In this document: positions 52,046-60,806 of the stretch, piece by piece | Numbering within the stretch: the stretch's first letter is position 1 | Layout: every line of letters begins with the position of its first letter | Assembly (NCBI RefSeq): GCF_001574435.1 | Contig: NZ_LOCN01000007.1 | Location: 535,186-599,185 of the forward strand | Direction of reading: 5' to 3' | DNA: 64,000 bases | Origin: Moritella sp. JT01 | Lineage (GTDB): Bacteria > Pseudomonadota > Gammaproteobacteria > Enterobacterales > Moritellaceae | Notes under the pieces: generated by a model | What the model was told of the DNA's origin: nothing | Databases searched by the model: none | Seen by the model: only the letters and a program-made list of their open reading frames with translations | Position numbers and translations under genes: made by a program

Positions 52046-54133
52046 TTAATTATTATTCGCTGCTTGCTTAATTGCATTCATCACAGCATCGTCACTTAAA
52101 ATGACAGGCAGTGGTATACCGTTTGGCGCCTTAGGCCCATAAACAATATTAAATGGCACACCAAAACGACCGTTATTTTGTAAGTAATTCGTCACTTTTT
52201 CAGATCTAATGGTCCAATCACCTTCCATCGTTACCACGTTTTCCGTTTGCAGTTTGCTATACACAGGATCTTGTAATATGACACCTATCTTATTGGCCTT
52301 ACACGTAATACACCAATCAGCAGTGATATTCACAAATACCGTTTTACCCTCTTTTACTTGCTGCTCGATGCGCACAGTATCTAGATCCTGCCATACTAAG
52401 TCATCCGGCAAACCGTTTGACCATTTGCTTGTCGTTAACGACGCAGCCAACATACCAGCACTACCAAGTAACAAACCAACACTAACGCTAATAAGTACTG
52501 CGCGCTTACCTTTAAGTTTTATCATAAAACCAATAAATACCAAGCTAACAAGGCTAAACAGGCCATAAATAGCAAATGTAGGTAAGAAACTAGACAGCAA
52601 GGTCACTAGCCATAAACAAGTCAGCATTAATAAACCAGCAAAAACAGTTTTCACCGACCCCATCCAACGGCCAGGTTTAGGTAATAAACTGACAAGACTT
52701 GGGAAAGTTGCAACGAACAACCAAGGCAGAGCCATACCAATGGCTAAGGCAGTAAAGATGACAAATAAACTTAACGTATCAGCACCCAGCGCATAAGCAA
52801 CAGCAGTGCCCAAGAATGGCGCACTACAAGGCGTTGCGAGTAGCGTAGCGAACATACCTTGCAAGAAATGCCCACGGTTACTATCATCACCCGCGGTGGC
52901 TAATTTCGTTTGTAAGTTTGACGATAAACTAAACTCAAATGCGCCTAACATGTTTAATGAGAACACTGCGGTTATAACAACCATGGCCGCAATAAACCAA
53001 GGACTTTGGAATTGAATACCCCAACCTATTGCCTGACCTGATACTTTTAATGCAAAGATGAAGACGGCAAGTAACCAGAACGACACGATGATACCGGCCG
53101 CAGAAGCAAGGAATTGTTGCCTTATTTTACCCTTCTCGACACTTGGCGCATCGATAATAGTACTCAATTTCATGCCCAGAACCGGTAATACACACGGCAT
53201 TATATTGAGGATCAAACCACCTAATAAAGCAAACAGTACTATTCCCATTAGAGACTGACCTGCGATAGTGACTTGTCCCGCAATAACAGGCGTCGAAAAC
53301 TCTAACGCTTGATCTGAAGTGATGACGGTTAAGTTTAACGTTTTATCGATTAATTCAACGTCACCCAACCAACTACTGGCGTCAAAGACCGCAATTAAAT
53401 GATCAACTGACTCTTCTACCGTCTTTAGTTTAAAGGTCGTGTCTAAGTCTCCATCAATCAATAATCTCGGTGTTTCGCCCCAGTTATAGCCAGATATTGT
53501 CGCTTGTATTTGACTGTTAGCGTGATCCCATACTAATTGAATCGCGTTATTATCATCCACTTTTCTCGGTACTTGAGTGATGCTTTTATTATATAAAAAC
53601 ATCGCGTCAGCATCGGTTTTCAAATTTTGAATATCAACCGACATGTTAATGTCATAATCCGTTAATACACAAATAGTCGTACACGAAGATAAGGTTAATT
53701 TACCCGCCAATACCAGTGGTTTATTCATGTCTTCGAACTGTAACTGCATTGGAAAGCTAACCGCATCGGTATACCCATAAGTCTCTAACCCAAGCAATGA
53801 GAAATGTTTTGGTACTGGCCACTGCCAGTCACTGTCAACAAGATTTGTCGACTCTTGCCAATCAATACTTGGTGCGATACCGCCTTCACCCGGTGAACGC
53901 CAATAGGTTTTCCAGTCATCAGCAAGCTTTACTTCGAGTACAGCGGGCACTGTATTATTGGTTTTATCCACTTGCCCTGTCAGCATAAAGCGTAACTGAA
54001 TTGGTGGATGTGATGGATCTTGTAACCAGCCTGTTGTTTGTGCAGAAATACTCGCGGATATAAACAGCAAACAACTCACAAATAAGGTTTTTATTGTCTT
54101 CAAATTATGTCTCCAAAAAGTAATTAAAGTCAT
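52046..54133 (-). CDS. scsB: ScsB-like DsbD-family thiol:disulfide interchange protein
   Basis: 695 residues: signal peptide, periplasmic N-domain (~35-280) with a Cys pair (LSSCTTICVL), an eight-helix membrane domain with two redox cysteines (IMPCVLPVLGMKL and TPCSAPFLGTA), and a C-terminal thioredoxin domain with CITC (TADWCITCKANK). It passes reducing power from cytoplasmic thioredoxin to ScsC and ScsD. The N-domain is larger than in DsbD, as expected for ScsB. Confidence 0.9.
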   Translation of the reverse strand: MTLITFWRHNLKTIKTLFVSCLLFISASISAQTTGWLQDPSHPPIQLRFMLTGQVDKTNNTVPAVLEVKLADDWKTYWRSPGEGGIAPSIDWQESTNLVDSDWQWPVPKHFSLLGLETYGYTDAVSFPMQLQFEDMNKPLVLAGKLTLSSCTTICVLTDYDINMSVDIQNLKTDADAMFLYNKSITQVPRKVDDNNAIQLVWDHANSQIQATISGYNWGETPRLLIDGDLDTTFKLKTVEESVDHLIAVFDASSWLGDVELIDKTLNLTVITSDQALEFSTPVIAGQVTIAGQSLMGIVLFALLGGLILNIMPCVLPVLGMKLSTIIDAPSVEKGKIRQQFLASAAGIIVSFWLLAVFIFALKVSGQAIGWGIQFQSPWFIAAMVVITAVFSLNMLGAFEFSLSSNLQTKLATAGDDSNRGHFLQGMFATLLATPCSAPFLGTAVAYALGADTLSLFVIFTALAIGMALPWLFVATFPSLVSLLPKPGRWMGSVKTVFAGLLMLTCLWLVTLLSSFLPTFAIYGLFSLVSLVFIGFMIKLKGKRAVLISVSVGLLLGSAGMLAASLTTSKWSNGLPDDLVWQDLDTVRIEQQVKEGKTVFVNITADWCITCKANKIGVILQDPVYSKLQTENVVTMEGDWTIRSEKVTNYLQNNGRFGVPFNIVYGPKAPNGIPLPVILSDDAVMNAIKQAANNN

Positions 54134-54292
54134 CTTGCTGATGCTTCAATACCAATTGCTTTTAATGGGGCGTCGATAAAAATAATTATTCTTTAATATA
54201 CCCGAGCTATAAAGATGAATTAAATACTATTTAATATAAAACGGTGATTAAATTTTGTATTTTAAGCTATCGCAGAGGTATATTACGATATA

Positions 54293-54757
54293 TTACTCTT
54301 CGAATTTACACAAAATAAGGTGACGGCGTCGAGAAGGGACAAATGTATTTGCTAGATAAGTAAAGTTGAGTGGCTGACGCGTAAAGTAATGGCTAAATAG
54401 GATGATCATTAAAATGACCATGACTAGCTCGTCCATATGCGTACTGGCTTTTTGTAATAATTTCTCAGTCAGTTTACAGACACCGCCACTGTTATCAAGA
54501 TAACTGGCATCTGTAAGTTCAGTGTTCGCGACTGTGCTTAAGTTAGCACTATAATTCACACTTTCATTAGCACGAGTCTGGCTATTTAACTGAGTATTGT
54601 CTAATTGAGCATTGTCTAATTGAGCATTGTCTAATTGAGCACTGCTTAACACAGGCTGATTAAATGAATAAGCATTGTTAACCATACAAACAATCAAAAA
54701 CGCTACTATTAACAGCAGGCTTATATTTGCGTTGTTTGTTGGTTTAGTGATGCGCAT
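54293..54757 (-). CDS. Probable ScsA-like small membrane protein
   Basis: 154 residues with membrane segments at ~13-31 and ~112-130. Between them is a low-complexity run of AQLDN units. A lone Cys lies in GGVCKLTEK, and the end is basic then Cys (SRRRHLILCKFEE). Position directly upstream of scsB and this topology suggest the poorly conserved ScsA, but identity is based on context more than sequence. The AQLDN array comes from a 15-bp repeat. Confidence 0.5.
   Translation of the reverse strand: MRITKPTNNANISLLLIVAFLIVCMVNNAYSFNQPVLSSAQLDNAQLDNAQLDNTQLNSQTRANESVNYSANLSTVANTELTDASYLDNSGGVCKLTEKLLQKASTHMDELVMVILMIILFSHYFTRQPLNFTYLANTFVPSRRRHLILCKFEE
54597..54650. repeat. 15-bp tandem repeat inside the ScsA-like gene
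   Basis: Three to four copies of TCTAATTGAGCATTG (the last degenerate). The unit is divisible by three, so copy changes keep the frame and alter the number of AQLDN units. Confidence 0.8.
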
Positions 54758-55106
54758 ACATTCTTACGTTGTCATTAATCATAGGACTTCTTTTTACCGA
54801 CAATCATGAAATATAACAAGTAAGGCTAATTAAAATTACCCTTCTTTACGCAAATTCAGCTGAAAATCGACGTAATACAATAAAATGTTGCGATGAATTT
54901 CATTAACTGCTGGTGTTTTTGTCATTTTAGCCTAGAATCCCGCCTTCTAATTCATTTCTCTTTATCCAGTGTTGATAACAAAACGTATCGCGATGATTAA
55001 GTAGAATGAAAAAGCACAAATAAGATATCCAAGCTAGTCTCTGATAAAGCATCCAAAAGTAGTTTGGGGATATCATCACACTGAATAATCGCTAGGAAAT
55101 AGACAC
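54758..55106. other. Intergenic region between scs operon and DUF3622 gene
   Basis: About 350 bp with divergent promoters expected. No small gene, RNA or operator recognised. Confidence 0.4.
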
Positions 55107-55394
55107 ATGGCAAAAGGTAAAAAGTACGATTTTAATTTGGTACTAGTAGACGGTTCTTGGACTGCTGAGATCGTGAGAAAAATCACATCTAAAAAAACAG
55201 TTGTATCAAAAAGCCAAGCAGGTTTTGCTTCAGAAGCAGAAGCACAAATTTGGGCTGAAACTGAATTAAAAGGTTTCTTACAAAACCAAATCGAACGTAA
55301 CGCACGTCGTATTCGCCTCGTTGCAGAAAGCGTTGAAGAGAATACAGAAGAGAGTGTTGAAGAGTCTGACGAATCAGAAAAAGACGACGCTTAA
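55107..55394 (+). CDS. DUF3622-type small protein
   Basis: 95 residues. The core (SWTAEIVRKITSKKTVVSKS then GFASEAEAQIWAETELKGFL) matches the DUF3622 pattern seen in Vibrio and relatives. A very acidic Ser/Glu tail (ESVEENTEESVEESDESEKD) is added. No signal peptide or membrane span. Function unknown. TAGGAAAT precedes the ATG, and a strong hairpin closes the unit. Confidence 0.8.
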   Translation: MAKGKKYDFNLVLVDGSWTAEIVRKITSKKTVVSKSQAGFASEAEAQIWAETELKGFLQNQIERNARRIRLVAESVEENTEESVEESDESEKDDA

Positions 55395-55423
55395 TATCCC
55401 CCAGATATAAGCAACGCCTTACT

Positions 55424-55455
55424 ACCATCGCTAATTACGCTTAATTAGCGATGGT
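55424..55455. terminator. Bidirectional terminator
   Basis: A 14-bp inverted repeat (ACCATCGCTAATTA / TAATTAGCGATGGT) between the convergent DUF3622 and chorismate-lyase-like genes. Confidence 0.75.
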
Positions 55456-55464
55456 CACTCAATA

Positions 55465-55929
55465 CTAGCGTTCCCCTCTCAATATATCATGTGCATCAGG
55501 TAAGAATATTTCAAGCAATGATAGCTGGTTGCTCTGCCATCTAAAATAAGAACGTCTTGCATACACTATTTCCGTTCTATCTAGATTTATCATGTCACGA
55601 TCAAGCTGACTAACTTGGAAAAAAGAATACTCACTACGCTTTACGTTCTGCTCTGCAAATAATAATTGTTCACCCAAAGATTTATCTCCAAGCTCACAAA
55701 ATTTATTCACTATCACAGAGTCCTCTGACATTAAAGACGATCGCGCTAATATTAAACTAGACTGGTTGTTCATCAATATAGTTTGACGAAAAAACGTACT
55801 CGGATCCAACTTACCTTTTTCTTGCTCAATAATATGGAAATTGTCACACCGAGCTTTAAGTCGCTTGGTCAGAGACCCTGGATCATTCATATAATGAGGC
55901 ACTAAGTTAACAACAGGTACTAATTTCAT
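55465..55929 (-). CDS. Chorismate lyase-like (UbiC-fold) protein
   Basis: 154 residues, no signal peptide. The family pattern is present: an Arg in ILARSSLM, NKFCELGDKSLGEQLLF (Glu and Leu-Gly core), and VYARRSYFRWQSNQLSLLEIF with the substrate-binding Arg and the Leu/Glu strand. UbiC-type enzymes split chorismate into 4-hydroxybenzoate and pyruvate. No ubiA follows. Instead it overlaps an MFS exporter by 4 bp, which suggests a small aromatic acid is made and exported, or this is a sensor. The function is inferred. Confidence 0.7.
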   Translation of the reverse strand: MKLVPVVNLVPHYMNDPGSLTKRLKARCDNFHIIEQEKGKLDPSTFFRQTILMNNQSSLILARSSLMSEDSVIVNKFCELGDKSLGEQLLFAEQNVKRSEYSFFQVSQLDRDMINLDRTEIVYARRSYFRWQSNQLSLLEIFLPDAHDILRGER

Positions 55930-57128
55930 GAGAAGTCCTTCTCAAAGCAGACGTCATTCTCTTTTACCTTTAACGTCTCCTCTTTTGGCTCTTTTATATC
56001 GAGAAAACGAGCGCACAAGCATGCCGTAATAGCCGCAATCATGGCAAAGATAAGAAAAACGAGCCCTTCTGGTAGTAACATATTTAGCTGTAAAACAAAT
56101 GCACTAAGCGCCTGCCCCAAGAAGTAAGACATCACAAACCCACTCATTAAACGAGCACGCAGTACCGCAGTACTTAACGACATGATCATATGGCTTAACG
56201 TTGGTAGTAATAATCCAAAACCTATTCCTGAAAATACAATCGTGACATAAGCCCGCCATTCGAATTGAGTTAGTGCAAGAAAAGTTAATGCAATTGCATA
56301 ACAACTGAAGCAAATAACCAATAACCATCGCTCACCCAACGTTGACAACATATGCCTAAATAAATAAGCGACAATCACTGAAATTACGCTCATACCGGCC
56401 ATAACTATGCCGATCATACTACTTGTTAAAGATAACGATGACACTAGTGTAAAAGGTAAATTAATAAGGATCATATAGTAAAAAAGCATACCAATTAAGC
56501 CCATTACATAGGAAGGAAAGACCCCTTTAATATCAGATAGTGTTAAACGTTTTTTTATCTCATCATCCCTATGTGTGGGTATAGTAATCGCCTTTGCCGA
56601 CATAATTAAAATGACAAAGGACAGTAAATATAGGGAAAATGGAAAACGCCAATTATATTCTGCTAAGCTACCGCTTAAGAGCACAAACACAACTCCCCCC
56701 AGATTAACTGCGATTGATTGGAAAGAGATAAAGTCTGTACGCGATTTACCTTGAAATGCACTTCCTATAATATGATTGATGACAGTCATGCATATCGCAA
56801 TACCAACACCAAATAACAAACGAAAGTATAATAGCGCATAGATTGAGTTAAGCCATAGACCACTACTACCAGCGGCCCCATAAATAAATAGTCCAACAAG
56901 TAACGCGTTTTTCTCTCCGACGAGCCTCATTAGCTTGTCAACAAATGGCGCCGATAATACCACCCCGATTGCAGGTAATGTCATGAGTAATGACACATAG
57001 AACGGGTCATTAAACACCTGATTAATCTGTGTCAATGAAGGGCCTATCGCAGCGTTCCCCATGACAAGTAAGCTACTCCCCAATAATAAACAAATTTTCA
57101 TTAAGGTATTCGATTTATACGTAGGCAT
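55926..57128 (-). CDS. MFS transporter (DHA1-like efflux)
   Basis: 400 residues, 12 helices. The N-terminal half (LLGSSLLVMGNAAIGPSLTQ) and the loop VDKLMRLVGEKNALLVGLFI are of the drug:H+ antiporter-1 type. It is translationally coupled to the chorismate-lyase-like gene and divergent from a LysR regulator. The likely substrate is a small aromatic acid, possibly 4-hydroxybenzoate, by context only. Confidence 0.82.
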   Translation of the reverse strand: MPTYKSNTLMKICLLLGSSLLVMGNAAIGPSLTQINQVFNDPFYVSLLMTLPAIGVVLSAPFVDKLMRLVGEKNALLVGLFIYGAAGSSGLWLNSIYALLYFRLLFGVGIAICMTVINHIIGSAFQGKSRTDFISFQSIAVNLGGVVFVLLSGSLAEYNWRFPFSLYLLSFVILIMSAKAITIPTHRDDEIKKRLTLSDIKGVFPSYVMGLIGMLFYYMILINLPFTLVSSLSLTSSMIGIVMAGMSVISVIVAYLFRHMLSTLGERWLLVICFSCYAIALTFLALTQFEWRAYVTIVFSGIGFGLLLPTLSHMIMSLSTAVLRARLMSGFVMSYFLGQALSAFVLQLNMLLPEGLVFLIFAMIAAITACLCARFLDIKEPKEETLKVKENDVCFEKDFS

Positions 57129-57447
57129 TGATTCTCTCTTTATATTGAAATCAGAATAATCAGAGAGATAAATCTAATTTATTTAATATCATTGTTTAAT
57201 TTTATATTGGTAGGTATCTCTCTTTCATGCAGTATATGAGTTTCGTCATCACCGTAATAGTCTCAATAAAGCAACACTGCGTTGCTTATTTTCAACGTTG
57301 CTTAATGGAATAAAATAGTTAAAATAAACTCGGGATTAATAGGTAGGTGAGCGAAAACTCAATATCTTATGAATGGTTATTTATGATAAAAAATATTCTA
57401 TACTCGTATAATATTTTTCTGATTTATGTATTACATTTAGGATAGCT
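57129..57447. promoter_or_regulatory. Divergent control region between MFS and LysR genes
   Basis: A 319-bp gap. Near 57271-57303, repeated GCAAC/GTTGC blocks (GCAACACTGCGTTGC, then CAACGTTGCTT) form candidate LysR-type operators. The rest is AT-rich. Confidence 0.45.
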
Positions 57448-58356
57448 ATGAATTGGAATTTGAATGACTTACCTTTATTTATTGCCGTAGCTGAAAGCAA
57501 CAGTTTTTCAAAAGCAGCTGTACGATTAAACATACAAAAATCAAGTATTAGTCGTGCAATAGCTCGCTTAGAAGAGCGGCTTAATGTAAAGCTCCTAGAA
57601 CGTAACAATCGTTATCTTCGTCTGACTTCTGATGGAGCGCAACTGTATCAGCAACTAAAACCATTACTCGAACAGGTTAACCTTGCTGGTGATGAACTCT
57701 GCCAAAAAGGGCTTGCAGGAGAATTAAATATCGCGGTCACCTTGGCATTTTCACGAGAAGTCATGGCACCACATTTAAATGACTTTGTTACGCGTTTTCC
57801 AGACATTCGCTTAAACATGAAAAGTACAACTCGAATCTTGAATTTGTATGAAGACAAGTTAGACTTAGCGATCCAACTTGGTCCATTGGCTCCTTCGGGA
57901 TTTTATGCTCAACATCTCGCAGATATTGAGCTTTGCTGGATGAGTTCCCCTGCCTATTTATCTGCTTATCCAGAGTTGATCAACTCCAGTTGGTTAGAAA
58001 TACAAAAACATGTGCGTTATTATCATAGCCAAGAAAATTATCCTGCTAATTTTTGTTTATTCGCACCCGATGGAAATGAATATCCAGTGACCTTCCCTAT
58101 GGCAAACCAACTCGAAGATGTACTGATGGTACGCGACTCGGTCGTAGCAGGTGCAGGAATATCCCTATTACCTGATATTTATTGTCGTAAATTAGTGAAA
58201 GAAAAGAAACTTATCAGAATTGCACCCGAAATAAAGGTCAGCCCAAATGTGACGATTTATGCCGTCTATGCCAGTAAAAAAAGTTCATCACCTCGATTAA
58301 AAACAATGCTTTCTTTTATGAACGAAATAACCACAAACTACCTAACCGATGATTAA
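57448..58356 (+). CDS. LysR-family transcriptional regulator
   Basis: 302 residues. N-terminal winged HTH ~1-65 (DLPLFIAVAESNSFSKAAVR then SSISRAIARLEERLNVKLLE) and the LysR substrate-binding domain ~90-300. Divergent from the MFS/chorismate-lyase pair, so it probably controls that pair in response to an aromatic ligand; inferred from arrangement. SD AGGATAG. Confidence 0.9.
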   Translation: MNWNLNDLPLFIAVAESNSFSKAAVRLNIQKSSISRAIARLEERLNVKLLERNNRYLRLTSDGAQLYQQLKPLLEQVNLAGDELCQKGLAGELNIAVTLAFSREVMAPHLNDFVTRFPDIRLNMKSTTRILNLYEDKLDLAIQLGPLAPSGFYAQHLADIELCWMSSPAYLSAYPELINSSWLEIQKHVRYYHSQENYPANFCLFAPDGNEYPVTFPMANQLEDVLMVRDSVVAGAGISLLPDIYCRKLVKEKKLIRIAPEIKVSPNVTIYAVYASKKSSSPRLKTMLSFMNEITTNYLTDD

Positions 58357-58559
58357 CCGTACCAGAATAAATTGCAATGAGCTTATAGATAAGTAGCCAC
58401 AAAGCAAATTTGTCATTGCAGATAAAAGTTACGACAGTGAGTCGATAAGAGAAAATAAATAAATAGTCCTTAAAATGATGTTATTTGTCCTTTTGTTGAT
58501 AACAATATTTTGCAATGTTTATTACTATTTACGATTTCAAATCGATGTAGGAAAGACAA

Positions 58560-58793
58560 GTGTTAGAAACTAAAAACATTCGAAATATTGCCATTGTCGC
58601 TCATGGAAAAACCTCTTTAGTCGATCAACTATTACGACAATCGGATGCATTATCGCGCAGAGAAAGCTCTCAACATCTAGTAATAGACTGCAATGAACAG
58701 GAAAGAGACATAACAATACTTTCCAAAGTAACAGACATTAACTGGAACGGGCCCCGAATTAATATTATTGATACGCTTGGGCTGAACGGTTGA
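58560..58793 (+). pseudogene. Truncated typA/bipA GTPase fragment
   Basis: 77 residues resembling only the first ~80 of Bip[21 protein letters not shown], then a [14 protein letters not shown] segment and [11 protein letters not shown]. Compared with the family the P-loop has lost three residues (AHVDHGKT becomes AHGKT), Thr/Gly residues of switch motifs are changed, and translation stops where DTPGHADF should be. Poly-C and poly-T runs follow at once (58799-58816). It is a relic of a duplicated gene, not a functional GTPase. Confidence 0.8.
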
Positions 58794-58867
58794 TATCGCC
58801 CCCCCCCTTTTTTTTAGAGCCTTAAATTATATCTATTTAATTTCTTATTAAATTCAAGAGAGTTGCT

Positions 58868-60016
58868 ATGTCTAATAAAGATTTATTCCAATCAATTTTA
58901 TTAAAAGCTGATATTCAGATTAATGGTAATCGTCCATGGGATATCCAAGTTCATGATGAAGAGCTTTATACTAATTTACTAACTGAAGGTTCTATCGCTT
59001 TTGGTGAAGGTTACATGGACGGGAAATGGAAATGTGATGATATATCAGAATTAATGAGTAAAATTTTACGCACGGATATAGAGTCAAAACTAGATGGCTT
59101 ATTAAAGCTTCGTATTGGCGTTGAAGTCGGTAAGAATAAATTACGTAAATTTTTTAATCCTCAAACGATTGAACGTTCAAAAGAAGATGTCTCATCTCAT
59201 TATGATACAGGAAATGATTTATTTGAGAATATGCTAGATAAAAGAATGACTTACACTTGTGCTTATTGGAAAGATTCAAGTAATATCGACGAGGCACAAG
59301 AAGCTAAATTAGACTTGGTATGTCGAAAACTAGATCTAAAAAAAGGTATGCGAGTGCTAGATATCGGCTGTGGTTGGGGCAGTTTTATGATATATGCAGC
59401 TGAGCACTACGGTGTTATTTGTGATGGTTTAACCTTATCTAAAGAACAAACAAAATTAGGTCGAGATAGGGTTAATGCTCAAGGGCTAGATGTTACTTTT
59501 GTTTTACAAGACTATCGTGATTACCACCCCTCTGAAACCTATGACCGTGTAGTATCTATTGGGATGTTAGAGCACGTTGGACCTAAAAATTACAATGAAT
59601 ATTTTGAATGTGCAAAAAGATTTATGAAAGATGATGCTATTTTCCTTTGCCATACTATAGGTGGTTCAGTTTCGAGAACAATTAATGAAAGTGATCCTTG
59701 GATCCAAAAATATATTTTCCCTAATGGCGTTATTCCTTCTATGACTCAAATATCAGGCGCTATTGAGAACAAGTTAAACATTGAAGGTGTGCATAATATT
59801 GGTCCAGACTATGATAAAACATTAATGGCTTGGTACGAAAATTTTGAAAATAATTGGACAAATATTGCAAGTAATTATAGTGAAAAATTTTATCTAATGT
59901 GGAAATATTATCTTCTAAGTTGTGCAGGTGCATTTCGTTGTCGAGATCTAAATGTATGGCAAATTATGTTGACAAAATTGGGTACTGAAATTCCAGAAAC
60001 ACGTCGAGTATCATAA
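58868..60016 (+). CDS. cfa: Cyclopropane-fatty-acyl-phospholipid synthase
   Basis: 382 residues, full length. N-terminal lipid-binding domain (~1-110) followed by a methyltransferase domain: VLDIGCGWGSFMIYAAEHYG for SAM, GLTLSKEQ, and VSIGMLEHVG with the bicarbonate site residues. It adds a methylene from SAM to cis double bonds of membrane lipids, typically at stationary phase or in the cold. SD AAGAGAG. It lies just after the typA relic. Confidence 0.92.
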   Translation: MSNKDLFQSILLKADIQINGNRPWDIQVHDEELYTNLLTEGSIAFGEGYMDGKWKCDDISELMSKILRTDIESKLDGLLKLRIGVEVGKNKLRKFFNPQTIERSKEDVSSHYDTGNDLFENMLDKRMTYTCAYWKDSSNIDEAQEAKLDLVCRKLDLKKGMRVLDIGCGWGSFMIYAAEHYGVICDGLTLSKEQTKLGRDRVNAQGLDVTFVLQDYRDYHPSETYDRVVSIGMLEHVGPKNYNEYFECAKRFMKDDAIFLCHTIGGSVSRTINESDPWIQKYIFPNGVIPSMTQISGAIENKLNIEGVHNIGPDYDKTLMAWYENFENNWTNIASNYSEKFYLMWKYYLLSCAGAFRCRDLNVWQIMLTKLGTEIPETRRVS

Positions 60017-60806
60017 CTATATTAACGAAGTCGCAACTGAAGTTGAAGGTGCATTAGGTTATGTTAAAAACATTCCGGAAATTTCATGAGGTGTAGCGAC
60101 GAGTCGCTATCTGCGTTTGAAAAACTCCTGCTACCAGTCAAATCCAAACAGTTTGCTTACTGGGCACTCGTCCCCGTATCTTGGTTCATCCAATAATGAG
60201 ATAAGTTGTCAAAGTGCATTACCTTTGGCAGCAAAAATTGTTATTGGATGGTACAAAATGAAAACAACGCTGGGTGATGATTATCGATGCAATTCTCTGA
60301 CGGAGATTGTGGGCGAATTGGTCATACCATAATCAGAGGCCTGTATATTTAATAATTCATTCACCAATGGCTATCATTTTTTTAACGCAAAAAACACAAT
60401 ATCAGATAGAGTAAATATCAGACATTTGAATTTAAATCATATCCTTATTGCTATCAAAACCTCTATTTTCATCAGCCTACTCGTTAGTGGTACAACTCCA
60501 GTTTAAAATCACAAGTTGTTGATATTTAACAACTTAATTGGTTAAACTTAGATGCGTAAAGATACGTAAATCAAGGTGTCATCTAAATTTTTTGTGATAA
60601 TATCCCGCCTCAAATTAGTGTCGTCGAAAAGTTAAGATGTCGACACACCGCAACATACTAAACACTTTTTAGTATGTTGTTTTGCAGAAATAGATTAAAA
60701 ACTTACATGCAATTATTAGCTAAAAAGCAGTAAGCATTACTTCCAGGACGGACTAAGTTATTTAACATTTCTATATATATTACTTTATTCCGAAAAAGGT
60801 TAGAAA
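60017..60806. other. Long intergenic region between cfa and the Ig-like lipoprotein gene
   Basis: About 790 bp. A 71-codon open frame at 60117-60332 has no SD and no recognisable domain, so I do not call it. Short frame pieces just after cfa hint at decayed coding sequence. A strong hairpin lies at 60651-60684. The promoter of the lipoprotein gene should follow it. Confidence 0.5.
60651..60684 (+). terminator. Rho-independent-like hairpin
   Basis: CAACATACTAAA / TTTAGTATGTTG stem, followed by TTTTG. Confidence 0.6.

Noticed and set aside
60117-60332. 71-codon ORF after cfa
   Set aside because: No SD, no recognisable domain and Ser/Asn-rich low-information sequence; not enough to call a gene.
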